DNA from: an uncultured Bacilli bacterium
GTDB taxonomy: Bacteria > Bacillota_I > Bacilli_A > RF39 > UBA660
Direction: 5' to 3'
Length of the DNA: 37,346 nucleotides
NCBI GenBank assembly: GCA_947631105.1
Contig: CANRKD010000007.1
Location: forward strand, 1-37,346
Within the stretch, counting starts at the first letter, position 1. Every line of letters begins with the position of its first letter. This document shows positions 25,295-36,557 of this stretch, one piece after another. The position numbers were made by a program, and so were the translations under genes. Under the pieces are notes generated by a model. The model worked only from the letters and a program-made list of their open reading frames with translations. It did no database searches and was not told the origin of the DNA.

Positions 25295-28200
25295 CATTTC
25301 TGTTTGTACATTTTCTACTTCATCATTGGATTCATTATCCATTAATTTTTCTTCTAAAAATTCACTCGCATCATCGTTCATAAATTCTTTTTGTAAAAGA
25401 ATTTCAATATCGCTATATTGTTTTGCCCCTGTTCCAGCTGGTATTAATTTACCAATTAAAACATTCTCTTTTAGTCCTCTTAAATAATCTACTTTTCCTT
25501 TTATTGCGGCATCTGTTAAAATTCTTGTTGTTTCTTGGAATGATGCAGCAGATAAGAATGAATCTGTTTCCAAAGAACTCTTAGTAATACCTAACATTAA
25601 TGGACGACCTTTTGCAGGAACACCACCTTTTAAAATAACTGGTTTGTTTCCTTCGGTGAATTCACGCATAGAAATCGTTAAACCTTCAACAAAATCAGTA
25701 TCACCTGCATCTAAAATACGAACTTTACTAATCATACGAGATACAATGATTTCAATGTGTTTATCAGAGATATCAACACCTTGTAGTTTATAAACAGATT
25801 GTACTTCTTTTAAGATATACTCTTGAGCTGTTAATGGATCTGTTACAGCAAGTAATTCTTTTGGACTAATTGCTCCTTCTGTCAATTTGTCTCCGGCATG
25901 AACCATATCTCCAACATTAACACGAACCTTCATATTGTAATTTGTAATATGATCTCTGACTTCTACATCATTAGCAATAACAATTTTATACTTACCATTT
26001 TGCTCTTCAATTGATTCAATTTTTCCACTAATTTCGGCAATAGATGCTTTACCTTTTGGATTACGAGCTTCAAATAATTCTTCAACTCTTGGAAGACCTT
26101 GTGTAATATCGGCATCTCCACCATGAGCAACACCACCAGAGTGGAAAGTACGCATGGTAAGTTGAGTTCCTGGTTCTCCAATAGATTGAGCAGCCATTAT
26201 ACCAACAGCTTCACCAGTTTCTACTAAATTACCAGTAGCTAAGTTACGCCCATAGCATTTTTGACAAACACCATTTTCACATTTACATGTTAAAACACTA
26301 CGTATTTCTACACATTTAATTCCAGCTTTTTCAATTTTAGAAACAATATTTTCGGTAATCATTTCACCCTTATCTAAAATAACTTCTTTTGTCTCAGGAT
26401 GAATAATTTTTTGGGCTGTAAATCTTCCTAAAATACGTTCTGATAATGGTTCTATTACTGATCCATCTTTATCATTAATTAAATCATATACTTCTACACC
26501 ATGAATAGATCCACAATCGTATTCACGAACAATAATATCTTGGACAACATCCACTAAACGTCTGGTTAAATATCCAGAGTCGGCAGTACGAAGGGCTGTA
26601 TCTGCAGATCCTTTACGAGATCCATGACTTGATAAGAAAAATTCAGATACATGCAAACCTTCAATAAAGTTTGAAGTAATTGGAATTTCAACAGTTGATC
26701 CATCCGGTTTTGCCATTAATCCACGCATACCAGCAAGTTGAACAAAGTTTGATATTGATCCACGAGCCCCACTATTCATCATCATAAATAATGGATTATC
26801 AAAATTTCCGGCAGACATTTCTTGTAATTCTGCTTTAATTTTATCACTTTGGTTATTCCATGTTTCAATAACATTATTATATCGTTCTTCTTCTGTAATT
26901 AAACCACGTTTAAATTGTTTATTAATCTTATCAACAATTTCTTTTCCTTCTGCAATAACTGCTTCTTTATTTTTACTAACTTCTATATCTGCTGCAGATA
27001 CTGTAATTCCAGCAATTGTAGAATATTTAAATCCTAAATCCTTTAAACGATCAAGCATCATAGAAGTTTCAGTTGTTTTATATCTTTTAAATACTTGTGC
27101 AATTATACTTTCTAAATTCTTTTTAATGAAAGGATGTACTAATTCACGTTTTGCAATATCTTCTTTAATATTTGTTCCCATTTCTACAAAATATTTGCTT
27201 GGGGTAATTCCTTCAATATTTTCTTTAGTCGGTTCATTAATATATGGGAAAGAATCTGGTAAAATTTCATTAAAGATTATTTTTCCACAAGTAGTAATTA
27301 AATATTTATCTTTTTGTTCATCCGTAAATAATTTATGTTTAAAAGAACGTACTGGTAAAGCAATTCTAGTATGTAATGTTATTTCTTTTCTTTCATAAGA
27401 CATTAATACTTCATTAGAATCTTTATAAACTTTACCTTCATGAGGTTCTCCCGCTTTTTCCATTGTTAAGTAACAATTCCCCAGTACCATATCTTGAGAT
27501 GGTGTAACAATAGGTTTTCCATCTTTTGGATTTAAAATATTATTTGCACCTAACATCAAAATTCTTGCTTCTGCTTTTGCTTCTTCAGAAAGAGGAACAT
27601 GCACAGCCATTTGGTCTCCATCAAAGTCAGCATTAAATGCTGCACATACAAGTGGATGCAAACGTATTGCTTTACCACCTACTAATTTTGGCTCAAAAGC
27701 TTGAATTCCTAATCTATGAAGTGTTGGAGCACGGTTTAACATTACAGGATGTTCTGTAATTACATCTTCTACTACATCCCAAACTTGATCATCTCGAGCT
27801 TCAATTAATTTTTTAGCTCCTTTAATATTATGAGCAAGGCCTCTTTCTACTAAACCATGAATAACATGTGGTTTAAATAACTCTAAAGCCATTTCTTTAG
27901 GTATACCACATTGATACATCTTTAAGTTTGGTCCAACTACAATAACACTACGTCCAGAATAATCGACACGTTTTCCAAGTAAGTTTTGACGAAAACGACC
28001 TTGTTTTCCCTTTAACATGCTTGATAAACTCTTTAAAGGACGATTTCCAGCAGCAGTTACACTTCTACCACGACGTCCATTGTCAAATAAACTATCTACA
28101 GCTTCTTGAAGCATACGTTTTTCATTTTGAACAATAATAGTTGGTGCTCCAAGTTCAAGTAGTTTCTTTAAACGATTATTACGATTAATAATTCGACGAT

Positions 28201-28972
28201 ATAAATCATTTAAATCAGATGTGGCAAATCTTCCACCATCTAATTGAATCATTGGACGTAAATCAGGAGGAAGAACTGGTAATACATTTAAAACCATCCA
28301 TTCTGGTTTGTTGTTTGATTCTTGGAAAGAAACTAAACAATCCAAACGTTTTACTAAACGATCCTTTTTTTGACCTGTAGCAGTTTCTAATTCGCTTCTT
28401 AATTCTTCTACTTCTTTATCCACATCTACTTCTTTTAATAGTTCTTGAATGGCTTCTGCTCCCATACCAACTCTAAAGCTTGTTCCATATTTTTCATAAT
28501 AAGCACGATATTCTTTATCAGATAAAGTTTGTTTTTTTGCTAAAGGAGCATTACCTGGATCAATGACTACATAACTTACAAAGTATAATACTTCCTCTAA
28601 ATCTCTTGGAGACATATCTAAAACTAGACCCATTTTAGATGGTACACCTTTAAAGAACCAAATATGACTACATGGACTTGCCAGTTCAATGTGTCCCATT
28701 CTTTCACGGCGCACTTTAGATTTGGTAACTTCTACGCCACAACGATCACAAATAACATTTTTATAACGTAATCTTTTATATTTTCCGCAACTACATTCAT
28801 AATCCTTAGATGGTCCAAAGATTTTTTCGCAATATAATCCATCTCTTTCCGGTTTTAATGTACGATAGTTAATTGTTTCAGGTTTTTTTACTTCACCATA
28901 TGACCAACTACGAATTTTTTCAGGAGAGGCAATACCTATTTTAATTCCATTAATATTATTTACTTCTATCAT
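25283..28972 (-). CDS. rpoC: DNA-directed RNA polymerase subunit beta'
   Basis: [24 protein letters not shown] zinc site, [16 protein letters not shown] catalytic motif, [28 protein letters not shown]. Confidence 0.99.
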   Translation of the reverse strand: MIEVNNINGIKIGIASPEKIRSWSYGEVKKPETINYRTLKPERDGLYCEKIFGPSKDYECSCGKYKRLRYKNVICDRCGVEVTKSKVRRERMGHIELASPCSHIWFFKGVPSKMGLVLDMSPRDLEEVLYFVSYVVIDPGNAPLAKKQTLSDKEYRAYYEKYGTSFRVGMGAEAIQELLKEVDVDKEVEELRSELETATGQKKDRLVKRLDCLVSFQESNNKPEWMVLNVLPVLPPDLRPMIQLDGGRFATSDLNDLYRRIINRNNRLKKLLELGAPTIIVQNEKRMLQEAVDSLFDNGRRGRSVTAAGNRPLKSLSSMLKGKQGRFRQNLLGKRVDYSGRSVIVVGPNLKMYQCGIPKEMALELFKPHVIHGLVERGLAHNIKGAKKLIEARDDQVWDVVEDVITEHPVMLNRAPTLHRLGIQAFEPKLVGGKAIRLHPLVCAAFNADFDGDQMAVHVPLSEEAKAEARILMLGANNILNPKDGKPIVTPSQDMVLGNCYLTMEKAGEPHEGKVYKDSNEVLMSYERKEITLHTRIALPVRSFKHKLFTDEQKDKYLITTCGKIIFNEILPDSFPYINEPTKENIEGITPSKYFVEMGTNIKEDIAKRELVHPFIKKNLESIIAQVFKRYKTTETSMMLDRLKDLGFKYSTIAGITVSAADIEVSKNKEAVIAEGKEIVDKINKQFKRGLITEEERYNNVIETWNNQSDKIKAELQEMSAGNFDNPLFMMMNSGARGSISNFVQLAGMRGLMAKPDGSTVEIPITSNFIEGLHVSEFFLSSHGSRKGSADTALRTADSGYLTRRLVDVVQDIIVREYDCGSIHGVEVYDLINDKDGSVIEPLSERILGRFTAQKIIHPETKEVILDKGEMITENIVSKIEKAGIKCVEIRSVLTCKCENGVCQKCYGRNLATGNLVETGEAVGIMAAQSIGEPGTQLTMRTFHSGGVAHGGDADITQGLPRVEELFEARNPKGKASIAEISGKIESIEEQNGKYKIVIANDVEVRDHITNYNMKVRVNVGDMVHAGDKLTEGAISPKELLAVTDPLTAQEYILKEVQSVYKLQGVDISDKHIEIIVSRMISKVRILDAGDTDFVEGLTISMREFTEGNKPVILKGGVPAKGRPLMLGITKSSLETDSFLSAASFQETTRILTDAAIKGKVDYLRGLKENVLIGKLIPAGTGAKQYSDIEILLQKEFMNDDASEFLEEKLMDNESNDEVENVQTEMKEA

Positions 28973-31900
28973 AGGATATCATCTCCTTCCATATCTTCTT
29001 CATCTATTGTTTCAGGAAATTCCAAATTATCTAAATCTGGTTCAAAATCATCAACATTCTCTTCTTCTGTCATTTCATTTTCTGGAGTGTCTTTTTCTTC
29101 TTGATTTTCAACATTTAAATCAATTTCTTCAATACGAATAGTATCTTCGCTTTCTTCATCTTTTTCAATATCTTTCATATCCATTAATTCATTATTATTA
29201 TTTAAAATTTGAATATCTAAACCTAAAGCTTGGAATTCTTTAATTAATACTCTAAAACTTTCTGGTACACCGGCTTGATTCACTGTTTTACCTTTAACCA
29301 ATGATTCATATACTTTTACACGTCCTACTACATCATCAGATTTTATAGTTAATATTTCTTGTAATATATGCGCTGCACCATAAGCATAAAGTGCCCATAC
29401 TTCCATTTCTCCAAAACGTTGTCCACCAAATTGAGCTTTACCTCCAAGTGGTTGTTGAGTAACTAAACTATAAGGTCCAGTGGCACGAGCATGTAATTTA
29501 TCATCTACCATGTGGTGCAATTTTACCATATACATCACACCAACATTAACACGATTTTCAAAAGGTTCTCCTGTACGTCCATTAATTAATTCTACTTTTC
29601 CATCTTCGCTCATACCAGCACTTTTCATTTCTTCATGAATATCATCTAAATTTGCTCCATCAAATACTGGTGTGGCATATTTTACCCCTAATCGTTTACC
29701 GGCCATACCTAAATGAACTTCTAGAATTTGGCCAATATTCATACGAGATGGAACTCCTAATGGATTTAACATAATATCTACTGGTGTACCATCTGGTAAA
29801 TATGGCATATCTTCCTCTGGCAATACTAAACTAATAACACCTTTATTTCCATGACGACCACTCATTTTATCTCCAACTTGAATCTTACGTTTTTGAATTA
29901 TATATACACGAATAATCTTAAAGACACCAGCAGGCATATCGTCACTATTTTCTTTAGTATAAACTTTTACATCATGAACAATACCTTCAGCACCATGTTC
30001 TACTTTTAAAGAAGTATCACGCACTTCACGTGTTTTTTCACCAAAAATAGCATGTAATAATTTTTCTTCACTTGTTAGTTCTTGTACACCTTTTGGAGTA
30101 ACTTTTCCAACTAAAATATCTCCTTCTTTTACTTCAGTACCAATTCTTACAATACCTTCACTATCCAAATTACGGCGAGCTTCTTCCCCCACATTTGGAA
30201 TATCTCTTGTAATTTCTTCTGGTCCTAATTTTGTATCACGGCATTCAATTTCATAACGTTCAATATGTAGAGAAGTGTATACATCATCTTTAACTAATCT
30301 TTCATTTAATATTACTGCATCTTCATAGTTATAACCATTATAAGTCATGAAAGCAACAGTCATATTTTTACCAAGAGCTAACTCTCCATTTTGAGTACTT
30401 GGTCCATCAGCAATAACTTGACCAGCGTGAATTTTATCTCCTACTTTTACCAAAGGTTTATGATTTAAACTACTTGATGCATTTGTTCTTTCAAAATTTG
30501 CCAAATAATAAGTATCTTTGGCTTTAGCAGTTTTGATAATAATTTTTAAAGCATCTGCGTATTCAACAATACCATCCGCTTTTGCAACTACAGTACTTCC
30601 TGAATATTTTGCTGCAACATGTTCTACACCTGTACCAACAATTGGAGATTCGCAAGTTAAAAGAGGTACAGCTTGACGTTGCATGTTGGCACCCATCAAG
30701 GTACGATTTGCATCATCATAATCCAAAAATGGAATACAACTTGTAGTTATTGCCACTAATTGGCTTGGAGCAACATCAACAAAATTTACTTGTTCACGTT
30801 TACACATTACATTATCGCCATTAATACGAACTAAAACTTCATCATCTACAATGCGTTTTTTATCATCTAATTCAACTGTAGCTTGTGAAATATAATAATC
30901 TGCTTCTTCATCTGCTGTCATATAAATGACTTCATCTTGTACAATTCCATCAATTACTTTACGGTAAGGGGTGGTAATAAATCCATATTCATTTACTTTT
31001 GCATATCCAGCAAGAGATGTAATAAGACCGATATTTTGTCCTTCTGGAGATTCTATTGGACAAATACGTCCGTAGTGACTAGCATTAACATCACGAACAT
31101 CCATTCCGGCACGATCACGAGAAAGTCCACCAGGACCAAGACTTGATAAACGACGCTTATCGGTTAACTCTGCAATTGGATTAATTTGATCCATAAATTT
31201 TGATAATTGACTAGATCCAAAGAACTCTTTTAATACTGCTGTTACAGGACGAATATTAATTAAAGATTTAGGTGTTACTGCATCTAATTCTTGAGTTGTC
31301 ATTCTCTCTCGTATAACTCTTTCCATTCGAGCCATTCCGACTTTAAATTGTTTTTGAATTAATTCTCCTACTTGACGAACACGACGATTTGCTAAATTAT
31401 CTATTTCATCAACATTTCCAAATCCATCATGTAAATTTAAATAATAAGAAATAGAAGCATATATATCTGAAATTGTTAGTCTTTTTGTATCTATAGATTG
31501 ATCATTACCAATTATTTTAATAATTTTTTCGGCATTTTGTTTATCATATACAAGTATCTCTTGAACTTGATCATATTGATCTAATTCCTCATTAATAATT
31601 ACTTTTTTTAAACCAAAACCTTTTTGTAAAACTGGTTTTATTTTTTCTAAAAGATCTTTGGTTATTATATCACCTTTTTTGGCAATTATCGTTTTACCAT
31701 CTTTAATATCCATAGCAAGAGTCGCATTTAAAAGACGATCAGCCACATTTAACTTTTTGTTAAATTTATAACGTCCAACACGTGCTAAATCATAACGGAA
31801 ATGATCAAAGAATCGAACAACTAGTTGATTTTTAGCACTATCCAAAGTTGCTGGTTCTCCTGGACGTAATTTTTCATAAATTTCAATTAAAGCTTCATCT

Positions 31901-32586
31901 GTATTTTTAGTACTGTCTTTTAAAATTGTATTTTGTAAATACTCATTTTCTCCAAAGACACTTTCAATATCTTCATCATTAGATAATCCTAATGCTCTTA
32001 AAAATGTAGTCACTGGAACTTTTCTAGTACGATCGATACGTACATACATTACATCTCGAGCATCTAATTCATATTCTAACCAAGTTCCATGATCTGGAAT
32101 CATTTCTCCAGTTATAATTCGACGTCCATTTTTATCAATTTCACGTTTAAAATAAATACTTGGAGAACGAACTAATTGTGAAACAATAACACGTTCTGCT
32201 CCATTAATAATAAATGTTCCTGCATCGGTCATTAAAGGCATATCCCCTAAGAAAATCTCTTGTTCTTTGACCTCACCTGTTTCATGAATAAAAACTCGTG
32301 CTTGTACCTTTAATGGTGCTGCATAATTTACCATTCTTTCTTTTGACTCTTTAATAGAATATCTTGGTGTATCAAATGAATAATCTCCAAAATCAATTGT
32401 TACATTTCCGGTAAAACTTTCTACTGGAAACAATTCTTCAAATGCTTCTTTGATTCCTTCTTCTAAAAACCATTGATATGATTTTTTTTGAACTTCTAAT
32501 AAATCTGAAAGTTCCATAGTATTCTTAGATTTAGAAAAACTTCTTCTTTTTACATAATCCCCAAATTGTTGTAGTTTAAATGCCAC
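28969..32586 (-). CDS. rpoB: DNA-directed RNA polymerase subunit beta (GTG start, acidic C-terminal extension)
   Basis: [68 protein letters not shown]; 4-nt ATGA overlap with rpoC. Confidence 0.99.
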   Translation of the reverse strand: MAFKLQQFGDYVKRRSFSKSKNTMELSDLLEVQKKSYQWFLEEGIKEAFEELFPVESFTGNVTIDFGDYSFDTPRYSIKESKERMVNYAAPLKVQARVFIHETGEVKEQEIFLGDMPLMTDAGTFIINGAERVIVSQLVRSPSIYFKREIDKNGRRIITGEMIPDHGTWLEYELDARDVMYVRIDRTRKVPVTTFLRALGLSNDEDIESVFGENEYLQNTILKDSTKNTDEALIEIYEKLRPGEPATLDSAKNQLVVRFFDHFRYDLARVGRYKFNKKLNVADRLLNATLAMDIKDGKTIIAKKGDIITKDLLEKIKPVLQKGFGLKKVIINEELDQYDQVQEILVYDKQNAEKIIKIIGNDQSIDTKRLTISDIYASISYYLNLHDGFGNVDEIDNLANRRVRQVGELIQKQFKVGMARMERVIRERMTTQELDAVTPKSLINIRPVTAVLKEFFGSSQLSKFMDQINPIAELTDKRRLSSLGPGGLSRDRAGMDVRDVNASHYGRICPIESPEGQNIGLITSLAGYAKVNEYGFITTPYRKVIDGIVQDEVIYMTADEEADYYISQATVELDDKKRIVDDEVLVRINGDNVMCKREQVNFVDVAPSQLVAITTSCIPFLDYDDANRTLMGANMQRQAVPLLTCESPIVGTGVEHVAAKYSGSTVVAKADGIVEYADALKIIIKTAKAKDTYYLANFERTNASSSLNHKPLVKVGDKIHAGQVIADGPSTQNGELALGKNMTVAFMTYNGYNYEDAVILNERLVKDDVYTSLHIERYEIECRDTKLGPEEITRDIPNVGEEARRNLDSEGIVRIGTEVKEGDILVGKVTPKGVQELTSEEKLLHAIFGEKTREVRDTSLKVEHGAEGIVHDVKVYTKENSDDMPAGVFKIIRVYIIQKRKIQVGDKMSGRHGNKGVISLVLPEEDMPYLPDGTPVDIMLNPLGVPSRMNIGQILEVHLGMAGKRLGVKYATPVFDGANLDDIHEEMKSAGMSEDGKVELINGRTGEPFENRVNVGVMYMVKLHHMVDDKLHARATGPYSLVTQQPLGGKAQFGGQRFGEMEVWALYAYGAAHILQEILTIKSDDVVGRVKVYESLVKGKTVNQAGVPESFRVLIKEFQALGLDIQILNNNNELMDMKDIEKDEESEDTIRIEEIDLNVENQEEKDTPENEMTEEENVDDFEPDLDNLEFPETIDEEDMEGDDIL

Positions 32587-32656
32587 GATCTCACCCCATC
32601 TAAATATATTTTTTTGAACTTATTTTACGAAAAAACTAACACGTCACCAATTTATA

Positions 32657-32685
32657 ATTTTATCAGTACTATTTTTCTATGTCAA
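32657..32685 (-). promoter_or_regulatory. Strong sigma-A-like promoter of rpoBC
   Basis: TTGACA-17-TAAAAT on minus, overlapping the end of the methyltransferase gene; leader about 64 nt. Confidence 0.7.
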
Positions 32686-33293
32686 TCTATTTTTGCATAA
32701 ATTATAAAAAAACCTTTTTCTTTTTTAACAATTTCAATTTTATATAAATCTTCTAAAGCTTTTATAGTACTTTTTGCTCCTTGCTCACGCCGAATTACGA
32801 ACCACAATTCACCATCTTTATTTAAATATTCTTTTGCTCCTCTTAACATCTCATACACTATTTGTTTTCCCGCCCGTATGGGAGGATTTGTTATAATTAA
32901 ATCATAGGTCTGATCCACAGTTTCATAAATATTACTTACTTTAGCTACCGCTTCTACACCATTTTGTTTTATATTTTTATTGGCCAAATGCACTGCTCTT
33001 TTATTGATATCAATTAATGTTGCTGGTACTTTTAATAATTTGCTCAATACGATGCCTATAAATCCATATCCACAGCCAACATCTAAGATTGAAGAAATAT
33101 TTAATAATTTATTTTTACTTAAAAATGTTTCAACTAATGTTTGACTACCATAATCAATTCGATTTTTAGAAAAAACACCGTTATCGCTGGTAAAATTAAA
33201 TTCAATTTCTCCATATTTATATTTAATATCTCGAAAATCACTTTTTAAATTTCTATTATTCGTAAAATAATGTTCCAAAAAATCACCGTTCAT
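32682..33293 (-). CDS. Class I SAM methyltransferase, RsmC/YbxB-like
   Basis: HYFTNNRNLKSDFRDIKYKYGEIEFNFTSDNGVFSKNRIDYGSQTLVE...ILDVGCGYGFIGIVLSK...LIITNPPIRAGK; position upstream of rpoB as ybxB in Bacillus. Confidence 0.9.
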   Translation of the reverse strand: MNGDFLEHYFTNNRNLKSDFRDIKYKYGEIEFNFTSDNGVFSKNRIDYGSQTLVETFLSKNKLLNISSILDVGCGYGFIGIVLSKLLKVPATLIDINKRAVHLANKNIKQNGVEAVAKVSNIYETVDQTYDLIITNPPIRAGKQIVYEMLRGAKEYLNKDGELWFVIRREQGAKSTIKALEDLYKIEIVKKEKGFFIIYAKID

Positions 33294-33379
33294 TCTAGAA
33301 AAGATTAATTATATTCAAAATTTTAACATAATTTCTAATAATAGTCAATTTAATTTTTTTAAATAAAAAAGTTAACAAT

Positions 33380-33410
33380 AGAAAAAAAAGAAAACATTAT
33401 TTTTGCTTTC
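33380..33410 (-). terminator. Probable intrinsic terminator of the ClpX-like gene
   Basis: Minus GAAAGC-aaaaataat-GTTTTC-TTTTTTTT. Confidence 0.5.
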
Positions 33411-35322
33411 TTTCTAATTTCATCGCTTCTTTTTCTCTTAATATTTCTTTTAAAGAAATTTGCTCCCCTTTTTGATTTAACAAAATACAATCCGTATTAT
33501 CTAAGGGTGTGTTACCATTTAAACAGATTTGTTGATATTCACCTAAATGCAGTAAAACTTCCCATCTAGCCATTTTTAAAGAATATTCAACAATATTTTT
33601 TAAAGAACGAGCCCCCGTTTTTAATTGTAATGCTTGTTTTACAAGAGTATCAATATAAAATTCATCCCAAGATAAATCAATATTAAGACTTTGGAGTTTC
33701 GTTTGCTCTAATAATAAAGGACTTTTTAAAGAATTCTTTATTATTTCTTTTAAACTATTTTCCGTATGTCCAGATAATTGACTAATAGTACTAAATCTTC
33801 CAATCAACTCAATTGGGATTTTACCATATTTCACGAAATCTTCTGCATCTAATTTGTAATAATAAATATCTTCCGTTTGATCATTTTCTGTATGTATATT
33901 AAAACCTATATGATTATTTATTTTACTTTTTGCCTCAGCAACATCCGTAAAAGCTCCTGTGGCAAATATAGTTAACTTTTGTGTATTAAATGTAATGACT
34001 CTACCATTAAAATTCAAATTATATGTTGTACCTTGTAGAAATGGTAGTAATGTATTTAAAACACCTTTACCACTCACATCATTATTTTGGAGTGATCCTT
34101 TTTTATCAATTTCATCAAATACAATTATACCTTTTTCGGCTTTTGAAAGATCTTCACCTGATTTAATTAGTAATCTGAGTAAAAAATCTTCAATATTTGC
34201 TCCTTGATATCCTGGGACAGTTAATTGCGTGGTATCAACAATTTCCATTGGCAAATTTAAATATTGACTGATTGTCTCTACTAACAATGTTTTCCCACTT
34301 CCTGTAGGTCCAACCAACAAACAAGAATTTTTGGAAGATGAATCCCCTAATTGATTCATGACTATAGTAGATATTACATCCCTTTTTGCCTCTTCTTGAC
34401 CAATAATTATTTGATCAAAATATTGTTTCATTTTTCTTACATCAATATTTTTTACTTTATTTGTTTTTGCTGTTTTAACTTCTTGATTCTTTTTATAAAG
34501 CGAAATAATTTTCTCAATGTGTTTCGTTTGATTTTTTTGGATTTGTTTTATAGAAGATTGAATTAGTCCAAAATCATCTATTTTTAATAAATCATTATAT
34601 AAATTATATAATGTATATAACATCTCTTTTTCCTCTTGAACATTGTTAGATGGTAAAGTATCTAGCCACTTATTTAATTTTACATAACTATCCATTAATT
34701 CTTTTATAGCTTTCTTCATATTTTCTAAATTATCAATAGAATCAAAAGAGTTGTATATTTTAATAAAGTTAGATATTAAATCAGTTATATTATCCGTTAT
34801 TTTATTATTATCTACATTAACTTTTTGAGCTTTTGATTGTTCTTTTTCATACTCAGACATAATTTGACCCGATGAATTATATTCCGGTTGATTAATTTCT
34901 GATAAATCTATATCAACAACATTATTATCCATTGTGATATCTTGTTCATTTATCTTGTACAGTAATTCTTTAAAATACATAGGAATAATACAAATAATAT
35001 CCTCTTTTAATAAATGAAAGCCAAAATGAGATATTTGACAAATTTCCTGAAAATATTGAGCCTTTGCTTCATGAATACTTAAATTTGGATATTTATTTAA
35101 TAAATCATTCTCAGAAATGACATATCCTACCCCACATTCTACTTCATTAAATATCAGTTCCGTATTATGAATTGTTAAATATTCATTTCCTAAAGAATCT
35201 TGAAACCAAATATCCTCTTCTTCTTCAAAAAAATTCCCTTCAATAATTGTTTCAGGTATAAAATAATAAATTCCTTCTTCTAACTTTTTTTTAATCATTA
35301 AAATTGCATAATCTGTTTTCAT
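33397..35322 (-). CDS. ClpX-like AAA+ unfoldase with atypical long N-terminal region
   Basis: LLVGPTGSGKTLLVETISQYLNLPMEIVDTTQLTVPGYQGANIEDFLLRLL...GIIVFDEIDKKGS...DVSGKGVLNTLLPFLQGT...IGFN...ELIGRFSTISQL...KTGARSLKNIVE. No Zn-binding CxxC pairs in the N-terminus. Start after gggggaaatATG. Confidence 0.85.
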   Translation of the reverse strand: MKTDYAILMIKKKLEEGIYYFIPETIIEGNFFEEEEDIWFQDSLGNEYLTIHNTELIFNEVECGVGYVISENDLLNKYPNLSIHEAKAQYFQEICQISHFGFHLLKEDIICIIPMYFKELLYKINEQDITMDNNVVDIDLSEINQPEYNSSGQIMSEYEKEQSKAQKVNVDNNKITDNITDLISNFIKIYNSFDSIDNLENMKKAIKELMDSYVKLNKWLDTLPSNNVQEEKEMLYTLYNLYNDLLKIDDFGLIQSSIKQIQKNQTKHIEKIISLYKKNQEVKTAKTNKVKNIDVRKMKQYFDQIIIGQEEAKRDVISTIVMNQLGDSSSKNSCLLVGPTGSGKTLLVETISQYLNLPMEIVDTTQLTVPGYQGANIEDFLLRLLIKSGEDLSKAEKGIIVFDEIDKKGSLQNNDVSGKGVLNTLLPFLQGTTYNLNFNGRVITFNTQKLTIFATGAFTDVAEAKSKINNHIGFNIHTENDQTEDIYYYKLDAEDFVKYGKIPIELIGRFSTISQLSGHTENSLKEIIKNSLKSPLLLEQTKLQSLNIDLSWDEFYIDTLVKQALQLKTGARSLKNIVEYSLKMARWEVLLHLGEYQQICLNGNTPLDNTDCILLNQKGEQISLKEILREKEAMKLERKQK

Positions 35323-35380
35323 ATTTCCCCCAACCATCAATTTAAAGATTATTATAACTCATTTTAAAAATAAATAAAGA

Positions 35381-36484
35381 CTATTTTTTATTTAAAGATA
35401 AAATATCTTTTTCATAACATTTTTTTAAATAATCATCTGTCATACCAGCTAAAAAATCAATTATTTTTCGATTATCTGTCGTGTTCTCTAAATAATTTTT
35501 TGACATGCCCTCTAGAAAAGTTATATAAATAGTAGATTTTTGATTTGCTAATTCTATATCTTTTTTATATTTATAAAATAAAGATCTAAACATTTTTTCA
35601 TATCTTTTTAAATCTTCTAATGTATTTGCTTTACTATAAATATTATCAAAATTAAACTTCTTTAGTTGCACTAACGCAGTGTAAACTTGATCACTCATCT
35701 CAATATAAGGTTTAGTTTTACTATTTTTTATAATATCACTTACTATTGTATTTATAATTTCTCGATTGGTTGTACCTAATACTTTTGTAATTGATTGAGG
35801 TACATCTTCTTTTTTTATTTTTCCAAGTGTTATTGCATCTTCTATATCTTTTCCAATATAGGCGATAATATCGCTAATTCGAACAACACAACCTTCTAAA
35901 GTCATAGGAATCAATTTTTTGATTCTATTTTTATCTTGATAAGAACTTTTATATTCTTCTAAAAAATCTTCCTTTGTTTTCTTCTTCGGTTTATATTTTT
36001 TTCTTGGTAATTCCCCATTATGACACATTATGGCATCTAAAACTTGTAATGTAATGTTTCTACCTATTCCATTTTGTTCTAGAAGCATTAGTACTCTTAC
36101 ACTTTCAATATTATGATGAAAATATCCTTCATTATTTTCTAAACTAATCTGATTTAAAATAGATTCTCCCACGTGTCCAAATGGAACATGCCCTAAATCA
36201 TGACCAAGTGCTGCTGCTTCAATTAAATCTTCATTTAAGCCTAAATTTCTACCAATTGTTCGAGCTATTTTGCTGACAAGTTGTACATGAATCATTCGTT
36301 TGCTAATATGATCATTTTCATTAAATGTAAACACTTGGGTTTTATCTGCATATCTTAGATAACTCAATGAATAAAGGATACGATCAATATCTCTAAAAAA
36401 TGGAGTACGTAATTCATCTTCTTTTTCTTCTTTAAAGCGAATTGCATCATCATCTAAGCAAGCATAAGGACTTAAATCTTTCAT
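35381..36484 (-). CDS. dgt: Deoxyguanosinetriphosphate triphosphohydrolase-like HD-domain protein
   Basis: FFRDIDRILYSLSYLRYADKTQVF...VSKIARTIGRNLGLNEDLIEAAALGHDLGHVPFGHVGE...FHHNIESVR; start at MKDLSPY after ggagtgaaaattATG. Confidence 0.9.
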   Translation of the reverse strand: MKDLSPYACLDDDAIRFKEEKEDELRTPFFRDIDRILYSLSYLRYADKTQVFTFNENDHISKRMIHVQLVSKIARTIGRNLGLNEDLIEAAALGHDLGHVPFGHVGESILNQISLENNEGYFHHNIESVRVLMLLEQNGIGRNITLQVLDAIMCHNGELPRKKYKPKKKTKEDFLEEYKSSYQDKNRIKKLIPMTLEGCVVRISDIIAYIGKDIEDAITLGKIKKEDVPQSITKVLGTTNREIINTIVSDIIKNSKTKPYIEMSDQVYTALVQLKKFNFDNIYSKANTLEDLKRYEKMFRSLFYKYKKDIELANQKSTIYITFLEGMSKNYLENTTDNRKIIDFLAGMTDDYLKKCYEKDILSLNKK

Positions 36485-36503
36485 AATTTTCACTCCTAAA
36501 TTC

Positions 36504-36532
36504 ATTATAACGATTTTTCTTTTTACTTGCAA
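36504..36532 (-). promoter_or_regulatory. Sigma-A-like promoter of the dgt-like gene
   Basis: TTGCAA-17-TATAAT on minus; the -35 sits at the end of the upstream terminator. Confidence 0.65.
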
Positions 36533-36557
36533 AAAAAATTGCATGTCACTATGCAAT
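36531..36557 (-). terminator. Intrinsic terminator after the 36558 gene
   Basis: Minus ATTGCAT-agtgac-ATGCAAT-TTTTTT. Confidence 0.8.

Noticed and set aside
25963-31146. ORFs 25963..26181 (-), 27126..27398 (+), 30937..31146 (+)
   Set aside because: Alternate-frame or antisense ORFs within rpoC/rpoB.
33959-34566. Plus-strand ORFs 33959..34207 and 34351..34566
   Set aside because: Antisense to the ClpX-like gene.
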